Notes under the pieces: model-generated
Seen by the model: the letters and a program-made list of their open reading frames with translations, nothing else
Databases searched by the model: none
Told to the model about the DNA's origin: nothing
In this document: positions 22,132-31,599 of the stretch, in pieces
Layout of the letters: every line of letters starts with the position of its first letter
How positions within the stretch are numbered: the stretch's first letter is position 1
Source of the DNA: Doryteuthis pealeii
Lineage: Eukaryota > Mollusca > Cephalopoda > Myopsida > Loliginidae
DNA length: 64,000 nucleotides
Direction of reading: 5' to 3'
NCBI GenBank assembly: GCA_023376005.1
Contig: CM042145.1
Span: forward strand, 59,205,788-59,269,787
Translations under genes and position numbers: made by a program

Positions 22132-22456
22132 CAGAAAATGGAGGAATGGATCAAAAGAAGAAAATTATTTGAAATTCCAAAGTAAAAGAAATGAATGAAA
22201 TGATTTTTGTTCTCAATAAAAGGTTATTCGGTCCCAATGGATTCATATTCTTGTTAAAGTCATTAAGTAAATGAAGAAAAATGGCCAATACGAAGCGAAA
22301 AGCCAACAAAATAAAATGAAAGAAATTTCAAAAAAAGTGACAAGAAACGTGGCTATTTGAATGTTAAATAAACAAGAGGAGAAACAAATAATCAAATAAG
22401 AAATAAATTCAATAAATAAGGAAATACTTAAAATTGCAATTTACACATACACACGC

Positions 22457-22458
<2 letters not shown>

Positions 22459-22492
<34 letters not shown>
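22459..22492. repeat. (TA)n microsatellite
   Basis: About 17 TA units. Confidence 0.95.
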
Positions 22493-22495
<3 letters not shown>

Positions 22496-22684
22496 AAATA
22501 CACCTAGTGAATAAAGATCTTTAAAAACCATGAATCATATAGGTATGACCTGAACCTTAATTAAATACAGGAAACATGCAGAAATAAAGAAATAAAGATA
22601 AAGAAACACGAAAAACATTTTTATAAGTTTGTTTTGGATATTTTTTTTTTTTTTAGAATTGTCCATGTTATCACTCTAATATAC

Positions 22685-22925
22685 TATGATATAATTAGAG
22701 TTTTCACAACTGCCTCAGCCAGTGCTTTACTGAAAGCTGAGTAACAGCAAGTCTCCTCAAGTCTCCAAGTCTCTTCTGAGTATTCTAGCCGATCTTAACA
22801 ATGTCGTAGTTTGGATGGTTTCGGTTCTTCCTCTGATTTCCAGTTCATGCAGAATCTTTTCCTGTCCCTTATGAATCGTTCCAAGGGCACCAATTACAAG
22901 TTCTACGATTATTCTTTATTATTAT
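22685..22925 (-). pseudogene. LINE ORF2 C-terminal fragment
   Basis: The minus-strand frame reads VELVIGALGTIHKGQEKIL, then HELEIRGRTETIQTT and LLRSARILRRDLET, then a stop and frameshifts. The 'V-x-G-A-L-G-T-I' followed by an 'LLRSARILRRVLE'-like ending is a common C-terminus of LINE reverse transcriptases in invertebrate genomes (family knowledge, not searched). The catalytic domains are absent. It is a dead, 5'-truncated copy ending near an A-rich tract at 22640-22660. Confidence 0.6.
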
Positions 22926-22984
22926 AATTAATTATAGCATAATTTTATAAATAAAATAGTATTGTTTATTTAAACGGAACACTA

Positions 22985-23275
22985 AAGCGTGTCTAGCTTT
23001 TACACATTGACATGAATTTGCATATTGCTGACTGTCACATGGAAAGAATTATTAGATGTGTGTAAAAGTTTCAAACATTTTCTTTACATTTTCACAAGAT
23101 ATTGAATACCAGAAAATCTGTTTTCACAGGAAATGTTTATTGAAAAAAAAAACTGATAGTAAAATATTCTTTTAACAAAACCAAAGAGGAAGAAAAAGGA
23201 TTGAATAAACTGTTTTAAGACAAAGTATAGAAATATATCTAAGTGAAAAATTATACGAAATATACCGTGGGCTAG
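22985..23275 (+). repeat. Duplicated segment, left copy
   Basis: It shares CACAAGATATTGAATAC, TTTTCACAGGAAATGTTT and AAATATATCTAAGTGAA with 24195-24465, in the same order and orientation. The two copies bracket the Tc1 transposase relic. Confidence 0.75.
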
Positions 23276-23340
23276 TCAGCCTTGATTACAGAAATTTTGG
23301 CTTATGTTATAACGTCTGATTCTTGTTGAGGAGCGGTTGA

Positions 23341-23710
23341 ATGGTCCAAAATTGTCAAATATTAGAGAAAGGACTACTATTACAGTTTGAAGTCAATCAG
23401 ATTGACAAGAATGTCTACCTTTTTCAAGAATATGAAGCGCCATATCATACGACCAAAGTAGCAAAGACCCGAAAGGTATCACAACGAATCAAGTCACTGC
23501 CATGGGTATCCCAACGTCTTGACAGGAATCCAATACAGCACTTTTAGGAGCACCTGAATCAAAAGCTTCGAGAGCATGCGACCAAAATCACGTCAGTGGC
23601 AACCCTTAGAAAAACATTGATAAAAGAGTGGCAAAACATGGATCAGACTATTATTGATAACTTGATTAAATCAATGAAAGATCGAATGCAAGTACCGAAA
23701 CTGACAAATG
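23341..23710 (+). pseudogene. Tc1-like transposase, C-terminal pseudogene
   Basis: The protein joins transposon DNA at TA sites through a DDE catalytic domain. Here FQEYEAPYHTTKVAKT corresponds to the family's 'F-Q-Q-D-N-A-P-C-H' block with the second catalytic D lost. LPWVSQRLDRNPIQHF corresponds to 'W-P-x-x-S-P-D-L-N-P-I-E' with the final E replaced by Q. A TAG interrupts the frame after this block, and EHLNQKLREHATKITS and LIKEWQNMDQTIIDNLIKSM follow in frame. The N-terminal DNA-binding half and inverted ends were not found. It is certainly inactive, and a family T retroposon follows at once. Confidence 0.75.
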
Positions 23711-23734
23711 GAGGACTTACTCCATACTATTTCC

Positions 23735-24045
23735 AAATATTGGTTGGTTGGTTTGGTTTTACGGTATGTCAACCCATTGAATCCTTTTATGCCGAAGATG
23801 TTTTTGTTTCATTCATTCTTGACGGGTATTCGATTTAAAAAAAAATCCTTATTCCTATATACACATATTTTTAAACTCATTTTTCTATTTGCCCAATAGG
23901 CAAAACCCTAACAGGTACTACCACTCCGGGCCAGAGTGGACCTGGGATTAATGGTGATAAAGGGGTACTCCACATTCCACAGATTTCTAGAACTTCACTA
24001 CTAGATGCAGTTTAACGTGATACACAGGGCAATCCAAATATTGTT
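23735..24045 (-). mobile_element. Family T retroposon, 3' half
   Basis: Tail GTTGGTTGGTTTGGTTTTAC and GGTATGTCAACCC on the + strand, then ACCCTAACAGGTACTACCAC, CAGAGTGGACCTGGGA and GATGCAGTTTAACG. Minus-strand insertion. Confidence 0.8.
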
Positions 24046-24120
24046 TACTCATGTTAAATTCATATTAGGTAATTAAACTCTGAAATTGGATATACTTTAT
24101 TTCTCCTGGATAAAAACTTT

Positions 24121-24560
24121 TCGTAGGTCACTTTAGAACACAGCTCGAGAAATGACACATACAAACACTGTAACGAGCATCTCTCTTCCTTAAAATGACC
24201 AAAAAATGACACTAATTAGCATATCGATGACTACATCACATGAAAAGAATTATTATAGGAGTAATTTCAGGAATTATTTTCTTTTTTTTTTTTTACAAGA
24301 TATTGAATACAACAAAATCGGTTTTCACAGGAAATGTTTGTTGAAACCAAATGATAGTAAAGTAATATTTAAAAAAAAACAAAGAGGAAAGAAAGGACTG
24401 AAGAATACGCTATAAGAAAGGTATAAAGAAATATCTAAGTGAATAATTCTATGAAATATAGAACTCACAGCTTGGGAAATGACAGACAACCACTGTAACG
24501 AGCGTCTCTCTTCTTCAAAACGACATAACATGACACTTGTGTCTCTTTTATGTTTTCTCT
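24121..24560 (+). repeat. Duplicated segment, right copy, with internal repeat
   Basis: 24195-24465 is the partner of 22985-23275. In addition, AACACAGCTCGAGAAATGAC...CACTGTAACGAGCATCTCTC at 24134 recurs near 24465-24520, so the unit (about 330 bp) appears to have started a tandem array. Confidence 0.65.
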
Positions 24561-24840
24561 CCAAACAAGCGAAGCGGCAAAGGAAAAGACATTTTTGTGA
24601 AGAGTTGCCATAACAATTGAACAGGTCACTGACTTTGCCGCCATCAAGGGCACAAGGAATTTTTTTAGACCAATCGATCGTTGTTTGGCATAAAAAAGAT
24701 ATGCGTCTCTAATGCGCATGCTCGTGATTTTAGTGTTTTTGTTTGTTCAATCCAGTCATGGCTACCGTCGGTTTGATAAAAAATACAAAGATTAAACCAG
24801 ATGGCTGCGGACGATAGCACTTGAAAAAAAAATCTATAAA

Positions 24841-25498
24841 TCTTAATATAATGGAGATTATATGTATGCTTGTTTGGAACCGAACCTTCGTCAACAACAA
24901 CGTCACGAATCCCTTAGTTATTTACATTATATTCTCAATGATTATTAAATAATCATTTAATCTTAATCAGCATCTTACCTATTAACGACGTCTCTATGAA
25001 TATCTAGCTGTGTAAACTTTGCCTCAAAACAATCCATGTTATTAATGCGTTTAAAATCCTGCAATGTGCTTTATATATCATTAAGAAATATGGTGTGGAT
25101 AATTTGCATACTGATTTTGATAAATAATTATTTGTGATATTGATTTCTAATATTGTTTTATTCTCGGACATGTTAAATCAATCCTATGTATAATTTCAAA
25201 AGGACATCAATTAAATTAAAATAAATTTAATACACCATATATTATGTAAACCTTCATTTCTTAGTGATATATAAGACATCTTGCACGGTTATAAACGCAC
25301 TAATAACATGGGTTGTTTTGAGGAAATCTAACTTAGATTTGTATAGAGTCATCGTAAATAAATTTGATTTATTCTATGTATTAATGATTTTGACTATGAA
25401 TTAAATATTAGTTGATAAACATATGTAATTCTAGGGGTATTGTGACGTAAGCAGTGACGTATTTCGGGTACAGACACCGAATCTCTATTATAATAAGA
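24841..25498. mobile_element. Two Helitron-A 5' halves joined head to head
   Basis: TCTTAATATAATGGAGA starts a + copy at 24841 that stops near 25225. A minus copy continues from CACCATATATTATGTAAACC to its own TC end at 25498 (TATTATAATAAGA on the + strand). Both CTAG termini are missing, giving a palindrome-like composite with two 5' ends facing outward. Confidence 0.75.
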
Positions 25499-25744
25499 TA
25501 TTTGAAATACAATATATACCATAACAATATGAATTATTTGTAAAACAGGTGATTATTATTTTTCTACTAGTAAGGAAGACTATTGCAGTTTTGGTTTAAA
25601 GCTCTTGAATTATTTAAACTGAATAGAGAAAAAAAAAAGATGTCGAAAATTGCATCGTTTCCGCATTTCAAATTTTCTTGCCAAGTTTAAGCACACGGGG
25701 ACGCATAGATAAACACTTTCAACGAAAATAATTTCGAGGTGTTT

Positions 25745-25915
25745 TGTAGGAGTGGAGGCTGAGCGAGTTCCTTACTCCGTCCCAGAAGAGAATGCTCTAG
25801 TGTCAGGAAGCGTACATGTTATTCCGTTTGTTCATACCTCGGTTGAAATAACTTTCCTCACCGTTTCTAAAGTTTATTTAACTCTTTTAAACATTCAATA
25901 AAATGTTGGTGGGGT
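25745..25915 (+). pseudogene. Unknown repeated coding relic, copy 1
   Basis: The + frame reads VPEENALVSGSVHVIPFVHT and then SVEITFLTVSKVYLTLLNIQ before a stop. The inverted copy at 27010-27190 has the same peptide with mostly conservative changes. Conservation of the frame between two copies suggests a real ancestral protein, probably from a transposable element. I do not recognise the family. Confidence 0.4.
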
Positions 25916-26199
25916 TTAAGATATACTAAAATTAATAACAAAACAACTACACAAATAATTTAAGCATGGACGTACAATGAAAGCGACTCCTTAACCTCAA
26001 GTTAAGAATTAATTATTATGGGCTGGCAAGTCGTTAAATCAATCAATCAGACCTTTTTATACAAATACCTCAGCATAAACTGAATAATGCTATATAAGAA
26101 TAAAGACCATTCCGATATATGTGTGTGTGTATGCGTTGGTAATTATGTTTTGTATTATCTGCGTCATTTAGCTTATTGTCCCTATCTTTATTGTTATTT

Positions 26200-26237
26200 G
26201 TACAACGTTTCGGCCGATATGCCCTCCGGCCTTCTTA
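26200..26237 (-). ncRNA. Hammerhead-like motif, family S (mutated core)
   Basis: Minus strand: CTTAAGA in the core position, stem II AGGCCG/CGGCC, GAAACGTTGTAC. The core differs from CUGANGA at G5, so it is probably inactive. Confidence 0.45.
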
Positions 26238-26280
26238 AGAAGATTCCCGAAACCGAGAAGGTTCCCGGGTCCGACAAAAA

Positions 26281-26323
26281 TACCTGAAGAAGGCCGCAGG
26301 GCATATCGGCCGAAACGTTGTAC
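26281..26323 (+). ncRNA. Hammerhead-like motif, family S
   Basis: Core CTGAAGA, an unpaired A, stem II GGCCG/CGGCC with an 11-base loop, GAA, stem III ACGT (self-complementary), cleavage-site T, then GTA, which pairs with the TAC before the core. The extra A at the base of stem II departs from the canonical motif. Confidence 0.5.
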
Positions 26324-26409
26324 AAACAACAATAAAGATGGGGACAATAGTCCGAATAACGCAGATAATACTTATCATCAAGCTGCATCTCAAACATTCA
26401 GAGAAATAA

Positions 26410-26720
26410 TTATGTTTTCTTTTTTTATTGTTTTTTTTTGTATTATTAAGACTTTTCGGACACTGGTCCTCATCTTTATCGTTATATACACAACTTTTCG
26501 GCTGAAATGCCCTCTAGCAATGTCCGGGTGTTTCTGGTCGAATTCGGAAACCTTCTCCTCGAACACGGGGTCATCATGTCATAATCGGCAGCCTTCATGG
26601 AACTTCGAACAATGGTGTAGGTTGTTCTCATTCTAGCATTTAGAACTGTAACTCAACCCTTATATCCGTTGTGTCATGTTTCCGGAGGGGATATCGGCCG
26701 AAACATTGTGTATATAAATA
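26410..26720. mobile_element. Degraded inverted pair of family S
   Basis: A minus copy (AACTTTTCGGCTGAAATGCC at about 26493) and a + fragment (GATATCGGCCGAAACATTG at about 26690) repeat the layout of 26087-26400 with many substitutions. Confidence 0.6.
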
Positions 26721-27009
26721 AAAAGAGGAGAACAACAGCCGAAAAAATGTAAATAATCCATAAAACCTTAGATACCCACAAAAACACCGACACAAATATT
26801 TCGTAACTCTTCATTTTTATATCGCCTCGCTGAGATCTTTTGGGTAGATCTTTATACAAAAGTCTGATTTAATGGCATGTCAACCCGTCAGGTTTTATCA
26901 ATATCTAGAGTTTAGAGAATCAGTTTCATTTTACCTATATACTTACATTATTTGCGTAGTTGTTTTATGTTTTTGTTTGCATTATTATCGTCATAAAGCA
27001 ATTTGTTAT

Positions 27010-27190
27010 TAATTACAGTATATCTTAAGTCCCAGCGACATTTTCTTGAATGTTTGAAAGGGTTAAAAAAACATAAGAAACTATGTGGGAAGTTATTTCA
27101 CCTGAAGGATGGACATACGGAATAACATGTACGCTTCCTGAAACTAGATCATTACCTTCTGGGACTCTCAGCCCAATTGTTTCTGAAGAT
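27010..27190 (-). pseudogene. Unknown repeated coding relic, copy 2 (inverted)
   Basis: The minus frame contains VPEGNDLVSGSVHVIPYVHP, SGEITSHIVSYVFLTLSNIQ and ENVAGT. It is the partner of 25745-25915. The first half of the longer open frame (27200-27354) shows no match to the other copy. Confidence 0.4.
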
Positions 27191-27269
27191 GTATTCATGC
27201 CTTTACATAGATCATTAGATTCAAGTGAAAGGCTATCAACCTCGTCCAGGGTTTGAACGAGGATAATGA

Positions 27270-27520
27270 TTAGATTAAACGTGCTTCGAATAAGACATGC
27301 TGGAGAAGCAATTACGAACTGATAACTGACATTTTCCAGTAGATACCTACACATAAATACACCAAGTGTAGACCGACCAGCAAAAACCTAAATCAATAAA
27401 CTGTGCGAATACTAGATGCCGTTCAGATGACCAGACAAAATGGTAACTGATAGGGACGGATGGCGAGAGAGAGTCATGGGATACATGCAGTCAGCACGAC
27501 CTGATAAAGATGATGATGTT
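27270..27520 (+). pseudogene. RTE-like LINE ORF2 C-terminal fragment
   Basis: Frame-shifted + strand pieces read CWRSNYELITDIF, then a region like V-D-R-P-A-K-T, then TDRDGWRERVMGYMQSARP. These match, in order, the blocks H-C-W-R-S-K-D-E-L-I-S-D-V, V-G-R-P-A-K-T and R-D-G-W-R-E that are intact at 28431-28760. The end is followed by AAAGATGATGATG, the kind of short-repeat tail typical of RTE-type LINEs. Confidence 0.65.
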
Positions 27521-27528
27521 TCTTAAGA

Positions 27529-27580
<52 letters not shown>
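27529..27580. repeat. (TA)n at SINE 3' end
   Basis: About 25 TA units directly abutting the hammerhead SINE at 27582. Confidence 0.95.
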
Positions 27581-27581
<1 letters not shown>

Positions 27582-27630
27582 TAAACTACAGACACGTGTT
27601 TCGAGGTATCACCTCTCATCAGTGCATTTA
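27582..27630 (-). ncRNA. Type I hammerhead ribozyme, family H
   Basis: Minus strand: stem I 5' strand TAAATGCA, core CTGATGA, stem II GAGGT-GAT-ACCTC (perfect), GAA, stem III ACACGTGT (self-complementary), cleavage-site C, then TGTAGTTTA. Stem I pairs TGCA with TGTA, one bulged G, then TAAA with TTTA. All core bases are canonical and cleavage would be after GTC. This is the most convincing ribozyme in the window. Confidence 0.88.
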
Positions 27631-27639
27631 TACCGTTTT

Positions 27640-27725
27640 AGCAGCTACCCCTGGCCGGGTTCGAGACCCGAACGAACTTACGCTCACCAATCCTCTTACC
27701 CATACGGCCACTATCAACTGCCAAG
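27640..27725 (-). mobile_element. tRNA-like head of hammerhead SINE, family H
   Basis: On the minus strand GTGGCCGTATGGGTAAGAGG (A box like) is followed about 35 bases later by CGGGTCTCGAACCCGGCC (B box). The tRNA-like unit, the linker GGGGTAGCTGCTAAAACGG, the ribozyme and (TA)n make a very short element of about 150 bp before the tail. Confidence 0.7.
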
Positions 27726-27878
27726 TATAGCAGGATATTTAATCGCTACATTTCACCTAGAGGTCTCAAACTTTGTGTAAACAAAGTGAGTCTTAGCTGA
27801 ACGCCGAATACAGTGAATTTTGCAATTAAAACCCTTCAAAATAAAGTGCTCAACCGAAATTGGGAGCGTATAATAGAG

Positions 27879-27944
27879 TAAACTACAGATACGTGTTTTG
27901 ACGTATCATGTCTCATCAGTGCTGTTATACCGTTTTAGCAGCTA

Positions 27945-27945
<1 letters not shown>
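27879..27945 (-). ncRNA. Degenerate hammerhead, family H
   Basis: Minus strand keeps GCACTGATGA, stem II GAC...GTC and CACGTATCTGTAGTTTAC. The G12 position of GAAA is A (CAAAAC), so catalysis should be lost. No tRNA-like head; truncated at about 27948 next to another (TA)n array (27950-27982). Confidence 0.7.
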
Positions 27946-27985
<40 letters not shown>

Positions 27986-28009
27986 AACACCGTCCAACAA
28001 AGATTTTAA

Positions 28010-28145
28010 CATATTTGATCCGTAGATGGGTCACTCACAGGTACTGGTATTCCGGGTCAGAGTGGTCCTAGTTGTAATGGAGGGCTTCGCCACACTTCCC
28101 AGATGTCAAGAACAGGAGCCTCACCATCAGATGCAGATTAAGTGT
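28010..28145 (-). mobile_element. Family T retroposon fragment
   Basis: CCGTAGATGGGTCACTCACA, GGTACTGGTATTCCGGGTCA, GAGTGGTCCTAGTTGTAATG and CACCATCAGATGCAG match the family T centre in minus orientation. Confidence 0.7.
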
Positions 28146-28154
28146 TATAAATTT

Positions 28155-28410
28155 AGAGCCGCGTGTTGTAATGCTTAGAATCGTAGCAATTGGACTTGGA
28201 GAATAGTGTTCTTGACAAGTGTGTTTGCATTTCACAACCTTAGGAAAGTTATGCAGCCATGGGTAAATAGTAAGGCAGACTGGACTCTTTAACCGTGGCT
28301 TGGTAACCAGTGTAGCAGAAGGAATATTCCGAATTCAAACATGTTAAACTCCGCTTAAGAAATTCACCTTGTAGCATATCCTACTCGTGCGGAGGGGTTG
28401 GTATCATATA
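28155..28410 (+). mobile_element. tRNA-derived SINE, family G
   Basis: A head with GCGTGTTGTAATGCTTAGAA and TTGACAAGTGTGTTTGCATT, then GCCATGGGTAAATAGTAAGG, GGTAACCAGTGTAGCAG, CAAACATGTTAAACTCCGC and CGTGCGGAGGGGTTGGTA, followed by a (TA)n tract that the LINE tail at 28431 adjoins. Confidence 0.75.
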
Positions 28411-28424
28411 TATATATATCATCA

Positions 28425-28790
28425 TCATCATCATGTCGCGCTTTCAGCGCGGATATCCACGACAATCTCTCTCCATCCGTCCCTATTGCTCATCATTCTC
28501 GGGAGGTCCTCTATGCAGCATCCCGCATCCGCACAGAGCTGATCAACGTACGTTTTTGCTGGTCGGCCCACACTGGCTTGTCCATGTGCTGGCTTCCACA
28601 GGAGGACATCGCTTATGAGTTCGTCCTTGCTTCTCCAGCAGTGTCCCGCGTGTCTTGTCCGTTTACTCGGATGGTTTGGGTGATATGTGGCAGGTGGCCA
28701 TACAGCTGTTTTCTCGTAGGGTGCTGTTTCCAACGTCTTGTTCAGGATAACCAGCAGCATTCTTGTGCAGCTCCCATCTAGTTTATTCTC
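28425..28790 (-). pseudogene. RTE-like LINE 3' end (ORF2 C-terminus, 5' truncated)
   Basis: A 109-residue minus frame ends a LINE ORF2 protein (endonuclease plus reverse transcriptase, target-primed retrotransposition). Visible blocks in order: MLLVILNKTLE, RTRHAGHCWRSKDELISDVL, GQASVGRPAKTYVDQLC, GCCIEDLP and GWREIVVDIRAESAT followed by a stop. The C-W-R-S-K-D-E-L-I-S-D-V-L-L-W and R-D-G-W-R-E blocks are hallmarks of this C-terminus in many invertebrates. The 3' tail is (ATG)n, as in RTE-type LINEs. The reverse transcriptase core is missing, so the copy is dead on arrival. The frame itself is intact, which suggests a young insertion. Confidence 0.75.
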
Positions 28791-28819
28791 ATATATATAT
28801 ATATATATATATATGGAAA

Positions 28820-28965
28820 ACCACTTTTATAGGGTGCTGCTTCCAGGGATTGTTCAAAACAACAAAAGCATCCTTGTGTAGTGGCAATCTATTTTTTTTT
28901 CATGGAGTTTGTTAAAGTCCACTTGGTGCAAGCATACAGTAGTACTAACATGGCTAGAGCTTAAG
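28820..28965 (-). pseudogene. LINE ORF2 fragment (same family, adjacent block)
   Basis: The minus strand reads ACTKWTLTNSMKKKIDCHYT and RMLLLF, then a stop. This matches the block lying just upstream of MLLVILNKT in the neighbouring copy. With the fragment at 28425-28790 it gives two overlapping truncated LINE insertions in the same orientation, separated by (TA)n. Confidence 0.6.
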
Positions 28966-29242
28966 TAACCATGATGACGTCATTTTTGTTAATGTTCACT
29001 AAAATATCATTGATTGTTCTGTCTTCAAGGAATAATGCATATCTTTCTTTATTTTATAGTGATTATAACGACTTTAATTTACACTTAATTTCCAAAACAC
29101 TCTGCCCTGATGAACTTTTGTTTACATGCTAAATTTTGTGTTTTCTATTATTTTTTTTATATTTGAAATAATCTTAAATAGAATAATATATGGCTGAGAA
29201 AATTTTGGTCAAACTAAAATTTGAAACCGAAATCATTCTACA

Positions 29243-29826
29243 TTTTTTTTTATTATAATGTTATTTATTTATATAGTGTTTTTTTTATTATAATGTTATT
29301 TATTTATTTAGTGATTTTTTTATTATAATGTTATTTATTTATTTAGAGGTTTTTTTTATTATAATGTTATTTATTTATTTATGAGGTTTTTTTTATTATA
29401 ATGTTATTTATTTATTTATTTTTTTTATTATAATATTTATTTATTTATTCAGTGTTATTTATTTATTTATTTTTTTATATAATGTTATTTATTTATTTAA
29501 TTTATTTATTTATTCTTTTTTTTATTATAATGTTATTTATTTATCTGTTATTATTTATTAGTAGTTATTTATTTATTTAGAGGTTTTTTTTATTATAATG
29601 TATTTATTTATTTAGTTTGTTATTTATTTATTAGTGTTTTTTATTATAATGTTATTTATTTATTTAGTGTTTTTTTTATTATAAATGTTATTTATTTATT
29701 TAGTGTTTTTTTTATTATAATGTTATTATTTATTTAGTGTTTTTTTTTATTATAATGTTATTTATTTATTTAGTGTTTTTTTTTAAATTATAATGTTATT
29801 TATTTATTTAGTGTTTTTTTTGTCTG
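29243..29826 (+). repeat. 35-bp minisatellite, about 16 units
   Basis: The unit is a T-run, then ATTATAATGTTATTTATT, TATTTAGTG. Units vary from about 25 to 36 bp, mainly by T-run length and loss of the TTTA part. Confidence 0.95.
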
Positions 29827-29829
29827 ATT

Positions 29830-30660
29830 GTAAATTGAAATCCTATTTTGAAGATAGAATGTGCGGTTACTACGGCGAGTTATTAATATAGATGTGGATG
29901 AAAAGATGATAATCAACAACGGATTAAAATAAATCCACCATTTTCGTCTAAAAGTGATTTGTATATGTACTTATGTTAGGGTACATGACTCGGTGTCATG
30001 TGGAGATGCGTTTGTGTGTGTGTGTGTGTGTGTGTACATAAATACTAAATCCTCTTCATATACTATTTGCATAATAAAAACGTGTGTGTTTAATTTAGTT
30101 GTGATACAGTCTATGCCTGATATGACATTTTGATCCTACGGGTCAAAGGTGAATTTTTATCAGTCGAACTCGGAAAATGGCGAAAGTATACATTTCTGAT
30201 GGATGACCAATATTCGGATCAAGGTGACCATCAAGTGCACAGGTCAATGGTACTGTTACCTCTGACCAATGGATCTTGCCTGCTTAAAATCATAGATATA
30301 TAGAAATGGAACTATCATTTTGTAGTCGTGTAGTACGGTGGTCTGTGGTGTTTCTTATTGTCCGAATCCGTAAAGAGTTCATAATTTCACTACCAAAAGG
30401 AAATCTTTGAAAGAGGACGAAGGTCAGCGGTCAGGGTTCGATTCTGAACAAAATTATCACAAATTTCTAAAATAGTAACGCTGCACAATCTAACACGCTT
30501 TCATTAAATCTTATTTTGGTAGAACTTGTTAAATATACGAATTTTATAAGTCTAGAATATCATCAGTTGGAATTTTATCTGATATGATGGTTAGACGACA
30601 ATTTTATCAAAAGATGATGGTTGACCAACCATTTTGTGATGTGATGGTTACCCGACTATT
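29830..30660. other. Non-coding stretch
   Basis: A (GT)n at about 30011-30035. A weak tRNA-like pair of boxes (TAGTACGGTGGTCTGTGG at about 30333 and GGGTTCGATTCTGA at about 30434) may be a decayed SINE. 30560-30660 has three imperfect GATGGTT...TTTTAT units. Confidence 0.4.
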
Positions 30661-30663
30661 TTA

Positions 30664-30823
30664 TCCCCCCCCCCCAGCAATGGGTAAATAAAAGGGTGGA
30701 CTGGGCTCTTCAAGCTTGGCTATGTAAGTAATCTAGGAGATGGAAAACTAAATTTACACCGGTTAAACATTTTTTAATAAATTGACCTAGTGTCACATCC
30801 TGCTCGTGTGGAGGGGTTGGTAA

Positions 30824-30826
<3 letters not shown>
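30664..30826 (+). mobile_element. tRNA-derived SINE family G, 5' truncated
   Basis: After a C10 tract: AGCAATGGGTAAATAAAAGG, CTAGGAGATGGAAAACTAAA, GACCTAGTGTCACATCCTGC, TCGTGTGGAGGGGTTGGTAA, then (TA)n and (GATA)n. Confidence 0.75.
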
Positions 30827-30858
<32 letters not shown>

Positions 30859-31039
30859 AGATAGATAGATAGATATATAGTGGCGGAGATTGTGGTATGC
30901 ATTGCTGATGAGACCAAAGGAGATCGAAACAGTTGTCCAGTGCTCCGGATGTCGGACATGGTGTATGCCCAGCTGTCTGGTCATGGTAATATAATTCAAT
31001 TATCAATATCAATTATGTAATTCCTCTATTTATGAAATT

Positions 31040-31042
<3 letters not shown>

Positions 31043-31103
<61 letters not shown>

Positions 31104-31215
31104 AAATAGATGTATGGATTTCCCAAGCGTGAAGTGAACGCAATCAATCCCGACTTGAACTCGAACTCGGCACACTGATTCCATTCCCTGTGCCAAGAAC
31201 CACCACGCCATCTAC
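31043..31215 (-). mobile_element. tRNA-derived SINE with (TA)n tail
   Basis: The minus strand carries GATGGCGTGGTGGTTCTTGG (A box like), then GCCGAGTTCGAGTTCAAGTC (B box like), ATTGCGTTCACTTCACGC and (TA)n of about 29 units as its 3' tail. It is distinct in body from families G and L. Confidence 0.6.
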
Positions 31216-31599
31216 ACATCTGCTCTTCTTAAGTTACTCTTATTAAATGATACAAGTAAACCCAATGCATCAATACCTTAATAACACGACTGCAAGTTCC
31301 GTATTTTCGTAACTGCCTCATTTGTCCCCATATATCACAACCAATTGCATCTGCAGGACTGAAACAAAAACTCAACCAATCGCGGGAAAAATTGATGTGC
31401 AATTCAAAGACATTTATCTCCCTTGTGCACATCCGGGTTTTTTTTTTTTTTTTATCTAATGCAGAACTGATTAATGAAATTGAGAAAGAAAATAAATCAA
31501 GAAATATTCATTGTATGTCGTGTATTTTTTTATATTTCTTTTTTAACTTTTTATTTTTTCTTTTGCATTTTTGTCCATAGCTAGGATGCTCCATATCTT

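Larger units (their letters stand above)
26087..26400. mobile_element. Head-to-head pair of family S hammerhead-like SINE 3' ends
   Basis: Left (minus) and right (+) copies of the 3' half of family S meet near 26250. Both have GGGCATATCGGCCGAAACGT and the downstream AATAAAGAT...GACAATAGTCCGAATAAC and GCAGATAATAC segments. The AAGGTTCCCGGGTCCGA unit between them is the 21-bp repeat of this family. Confidence 0.8.

Noticed and set aside
27025..27354. Intact 109-residue gene on the minus strand
   Set aside because: Only its second half matches the inverted copy; the first half overlaps a LINE relic on the other strand, so the length is accidental.
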